Shown here: in pieces, positions 62,020 to 64,000 of the stretch
How the letters are laid out: every line of letters begins with the position of its first letter
Numbering within the stretch: position 1 is the stretch's first letter
Assembly (NCBI GenBank): GCA_965224575.1
Contig: CBDCZQ010000006.1
Location: forward strand, 868,001-932,000
Reading direction: 5' to 3'
DNA length: 64,000 nucleotides
Origin: QPIN01 sp965224575
GTDB taxonomy: Bacteria; Pseudomonadota; Gammaproteobacteria; Methylococcales; Methylomonadaceae
Program-made: the position numbers and the translations under genes
The notes under the pieces: generated by a model
What the model saw: the letters and a program-made list of their open reading frames with translations, nothing else
What the model was told of the DNA's origin: nothing
Databases searched by the model: none

Positions 62020-62068
62020 TTTTTCAAAAAAAATTACGTTTCTGCACAAGTTCTGCATTTTTGTTTGG
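62020..62068 (-). repeat. repeat L, copy 3 (inverted)
   Basis: Reverse complement reads CCAAACAAAAATGCAGAACT then TGTGCAGAAACGTAA and a T-run, matching copies 1 and 2 in opposite orientation. It lies 12 bases after the baeR stop. Confidence 0.78.
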
Positions 62069-62192
62069 TATGGTGACCAAAAGGATTCCATATGATCAAA
62101 ATTTGCCTTATCCGGTGGATTTTATAAATATAAAAACCAAATGGTTTCTGAAGAAAAAATAAAATAAAACCAACTCATCAGGAGAGTAAACC

Positions 62193-63758
62193 ATGAATCA
62201 ATATTATCAAAAAAAATTACAGCTCACCGGAATCCGGTGGCTGGCTAGGCATATTTTGCTGGCGAGTATTTTCGTCCTGGCAGGAATAAACGTGGCACAC
62301 GCCGTTCCAGTACTTAGCCTTCCGGCTGATATTACGACAAACAATGATGCCGGTCTGTGTGGGGCTAACGTCAACTATGACGTAACAGCAACAGATGACA
62401 GCGGCAATCCCACGGTATCCTCTAACCCTGAATCAGGCTCTTTCTTTAATGTAGGGACGACTCAAGTAGATGCGACAGCCACCGATCTCGCTGGGAATAG
62501 TGCACAAGGTACCTTTAATGTCACGGTAAACGATACCGAACCGCCGACGGTGGTCACTCAGGATCTAGAAATAGTTCTGGACAGCAATGGAGAATTTCGC
62601 ATCAGTCTTAGCTTTATTACAAATAATGCTTTTGTTTCCAGAAGCGACAACTGCGGAGTGAATAGCCAAGTAAATATCTCCGGTCCTAGAACTTATACCT
62701 GCAATAATCTTGGAACGAGTGCCGGAGCTACGGTATTCTCATTAGACGTCAATGGAAATCAGACCCGATCCGCGATAACGATTAACGTCACTGACCCTCT
62801 AAGGGTTTGCAACAGCGCACCAGTGCTTGATGCAATCGGCAATCAAACAGTAGACGAAGGTCAACTACTTGAGTTTACAGTCAGCGCGAGTGATTCCGAT
62901 ACGGGCGACACGTTAACTTTTCAACTTGGTAATCCACCCAGAGGAGCAACATTGACAAACAATGGTGATGGTACGGCTACTTTCAGCTGGACACCGGATT
63001 CTACCCAGGCCAGGAGGGGCGGTGGGAACTTGCGAATTACGGTCACTGACAATGGCGTGCCCATCAAAAGTGACACAGAATCTTTTACTATTACCATCGG
63101 CCCTATCCATCTGTTACCGAATAACGTATGGCAACAAATAAGCCTGCCTTTCGATCCTGGCACAAACACCATCAATGATCTTTTTGGTGATGATGAACTA
63201 GGCACTTACATAACTGATTGGGTTATTTATAGTTACGATACAGCAACTAATGCTTATATAAAATTAGCATTAACTGATATCCCTGCTCAAGGAGTGGGCT
63301 ATTGGATTATGCAGAATACGGGTAGCGATAAAGTATTGGATATGCCAATAAGCAACACGCCGACCACTAACCCGACTGGGTGTCTTTCCCCCGATTGTTT
63401 TGTCATCCCATTACAAACAAAACCGGGTGAAAACGCATGGAATATGATTGGTTATCCTATTGCTCATACTCAGCCATTAACATTCACACGAGTAGTTACT
63501 ACAGAAGGTACTTGTGTATCAGGTTGTACTATAGAAGATGCACAAACTGAGGGAATTGTTCAAAACAAGCTATGGAGCTATGATGGCACAGGCTATTCTT
63601 CTATCAATACCAATGTTGGAACTAATGGTGGAACTAATGGTGGAACTAATGGTGGAAATCTTGAACCGTGGAAAGGTTACTGGAATGCAACTCTAACTAA
63701 TGCAGATGGGAAGAATCCCTCCTTATTGATACCTGGAGATATTCAAGACCTTCTATAG
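62193..63758 (+). CDS. secreted HYR/Ig-like repeat protein
   Basis: A 521-residue protein with a signal peptide (1-36, cleavage near AHA-VP). Residues 37-113 form an HYR domain (GTTQVDATATDLAGNSAQGT), 114-203 a second HYR-like domain, and 204-300 an Ig/cadherin-like domain (APVLDAIGNQTVDEGQ). The last 220 residues are a separate region rich in Trp and Gly (QGVGYWIMQNTGS) with a GTNGGTNGGTNGG stretch from a 12-base repeat (63622-63657). No anchor or catalytic motif is visible. Probably an extracellular adhesive or binding protein. GC content drops in the C-terminal third. An AGGAGA site precedes the ATG. Confidence 0.78.
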   Translation: MNQYYQKKLQLTGIRWLARHILLASIFVLAGINVAHAVPVLSLPADITTNNDAGLCGANVNYDVTATDDSGNPTVSSNPESGSFFNVGTTQVDATATDLAGNSAQGTFNVTVNDTEPPTVVTQDLEIVLDSNGEFRISLSFITNNAFVSRSDNCGVNSQVNISGPRTYTCNNLGTSAGATVFSLDVNGNQTRSAITINVTDPLRVCNSAPVLDAIGNQTVDEGQLLEFTVSASDSDTGDTLTFQLGNPPRGATLTNNGDGTATFSWTPDSTQARRGGGNLRITVTDNGVPIKSDTESFTITIGPIHLLPNNVWQQISLPFDPGTNTINDLFGDDELGTYITDWVIYSYDTATNAYIKLALTDIPAQGVGYWIMQNTGSDKVLDMPISNTPTTNPTGCLSPDCFVIPLQTKPGENAWNMIGYPIAHTQPLTFTRVVTTEGTCVSGCTIEDAQTEGIVQNKLWSYDGTGYSSINTNVGTNGGTNGGTNGGNLEPWKGYWNATLTNADGKNPSLLIPGDIQDLL

Positions 63759-63807
63759 CCACCTTAGTTCCTTAACTGAATAAAATTTTATTAAAAAAAT
63801 GATACAG

Positions 63808-63846
63808 AAATATTGGGTTAACGAGGAAACTGTTAACCCAATATTT
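63808..63846. terminator. 15-bp perfect hairpin after the HYR protein gene
   Basis: AAATATTGGGTTAAC pairs perfectly with GTTAACCCAATATTT around a 9-base loop, 50 bases past the stop. No strong U-run follows, but the stem is long. The GTTAACCCAA sequence also occurs in the palindrome at 53311, so it may be a related element used as a terminator. Confidence 0.6.
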
Positions 63847-63893
63847 CAAAAAAAGCAAGGAGAAAAAGGGATTACCAGGCACCATGAGGGCAA

Positions 63894-64000
63894 CCTATAC
63901 TTCGCACGGTCACGAGTGCGGATTTCTATCGGTCTATTTTTGTCGATAGGCAGCGTTGCTAAAATGGTTGCGTAGCTTGCCATGTAACCAGAGTTATAAC
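63894..64000. repeat. probable palindrome copy F, cut by window end
   Basis: GGTTGCGTAGCTTGCCATGTAACC at 63966-63989 is the family core in variant form, and flanking GTTGCTAAAATGG pairs roughly with CCAGAGTTATAAC. If the span is 166 bp the left tip is near 63894 and the right arm runs past the window. Confidence 0.55.

Noticed and set aside
55860..64000. A prophage or defence island in the accessory region
   Set aside because: No integrase, phage structural, restriction, CRISPR or toxin-antitoxin genes were seen; only one transposase and one lysozyme-like remnant.

Overview
The window looks like chromosomal DNA of an AT-rich gammaproteobacterium. Three gene orders point there: rpsU-yqeY-dnaG-rpoD divergent from tsaD, hisAFIE followed by tatABC, and the aas-lplT pair. 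RpoD, RpsU, Aas, TadA and BaeR all read as gammaproteobacterial. A methanotroph-like (Methylococcales) or related marine lineage is possible but unproven; nothing in the window is diagnostic.

Layout. 1-2653: 3' part of an IS5-type transposase, then a LysR regulator, a SAM methyltransferase and a rhodanese. 2784-9590: typA, hisB, hisH, hisA, hisF, hisI, hisE and tatABC, all on +; the his genes are interrupted by a 166-bp palindrome. 9601-12129 (-): ZIP transporter, pgeF, rluD. 12221-16859: bamD, then a eukaryote-type icd and an MHYT-PAS-GGDEF-EAL protein. 16966-22919 (-): proC-yggT-trpE-trpG-(histidine phosphatase)-trpD-trpC. 23046-25704: a palindrome, a decayed FG-GAP gene, and a WecA-like transferase. 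25705-30641: radC, then coaBC-dut-algC. 30857-36544: a lone molybdopterin oxidoreductase, and sbcC without sbcD. 36732-41782: aas-lplT, a degenerate CPBP protein and rsmE. 41934-50092: ahcY, metK, a CAT-anticodon tRNA, rpoD, dnaG, yqeY, rpsU and tsaD. 50156-55754: a conserved gene of unknown function, guaB, guaA, tadA. From 55860 on the DNA is accessory: methyltransferase, RAYT transposase with perfect inverted ends, GDPD, lysozyme-like pseudogene, MetA-type outer membrane protein, BaeS remnant, intact BaeR-like regulator, and a secreted HYR/Ig protein.

The most unusual feature is a family of near-complete palindromes in gaps between genes. Four complete copies each span about 166 bp by my count and a fifth runs off the window. 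They share a central core related to GCGTAGCCTGCTATGCGC. Their arms differ greatly between copies, yet the two arms of one copy match each other, as if structure rather than sequence is maintained. Short 54-57 bp relatives sit between convergent genes, and single arms lie downstream of radC and inside the tadA 5' end. A second long palindrome type lies between guaB and guaA. A third repeat, containing CAGAACTTGTGCAGAAA, occurs three times; two copies bracket baeR in inverted orientation.

Most of the window is housekeeping: histidine, tryptophan, proline and GMP synthesis, the SAM cycle, Tat export, replication and transcription start, tRNA modification and envelope assembly. No CRISPR array, prophage or complete defence island was seen. 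All calls come from reading the sequence; no database search was made.
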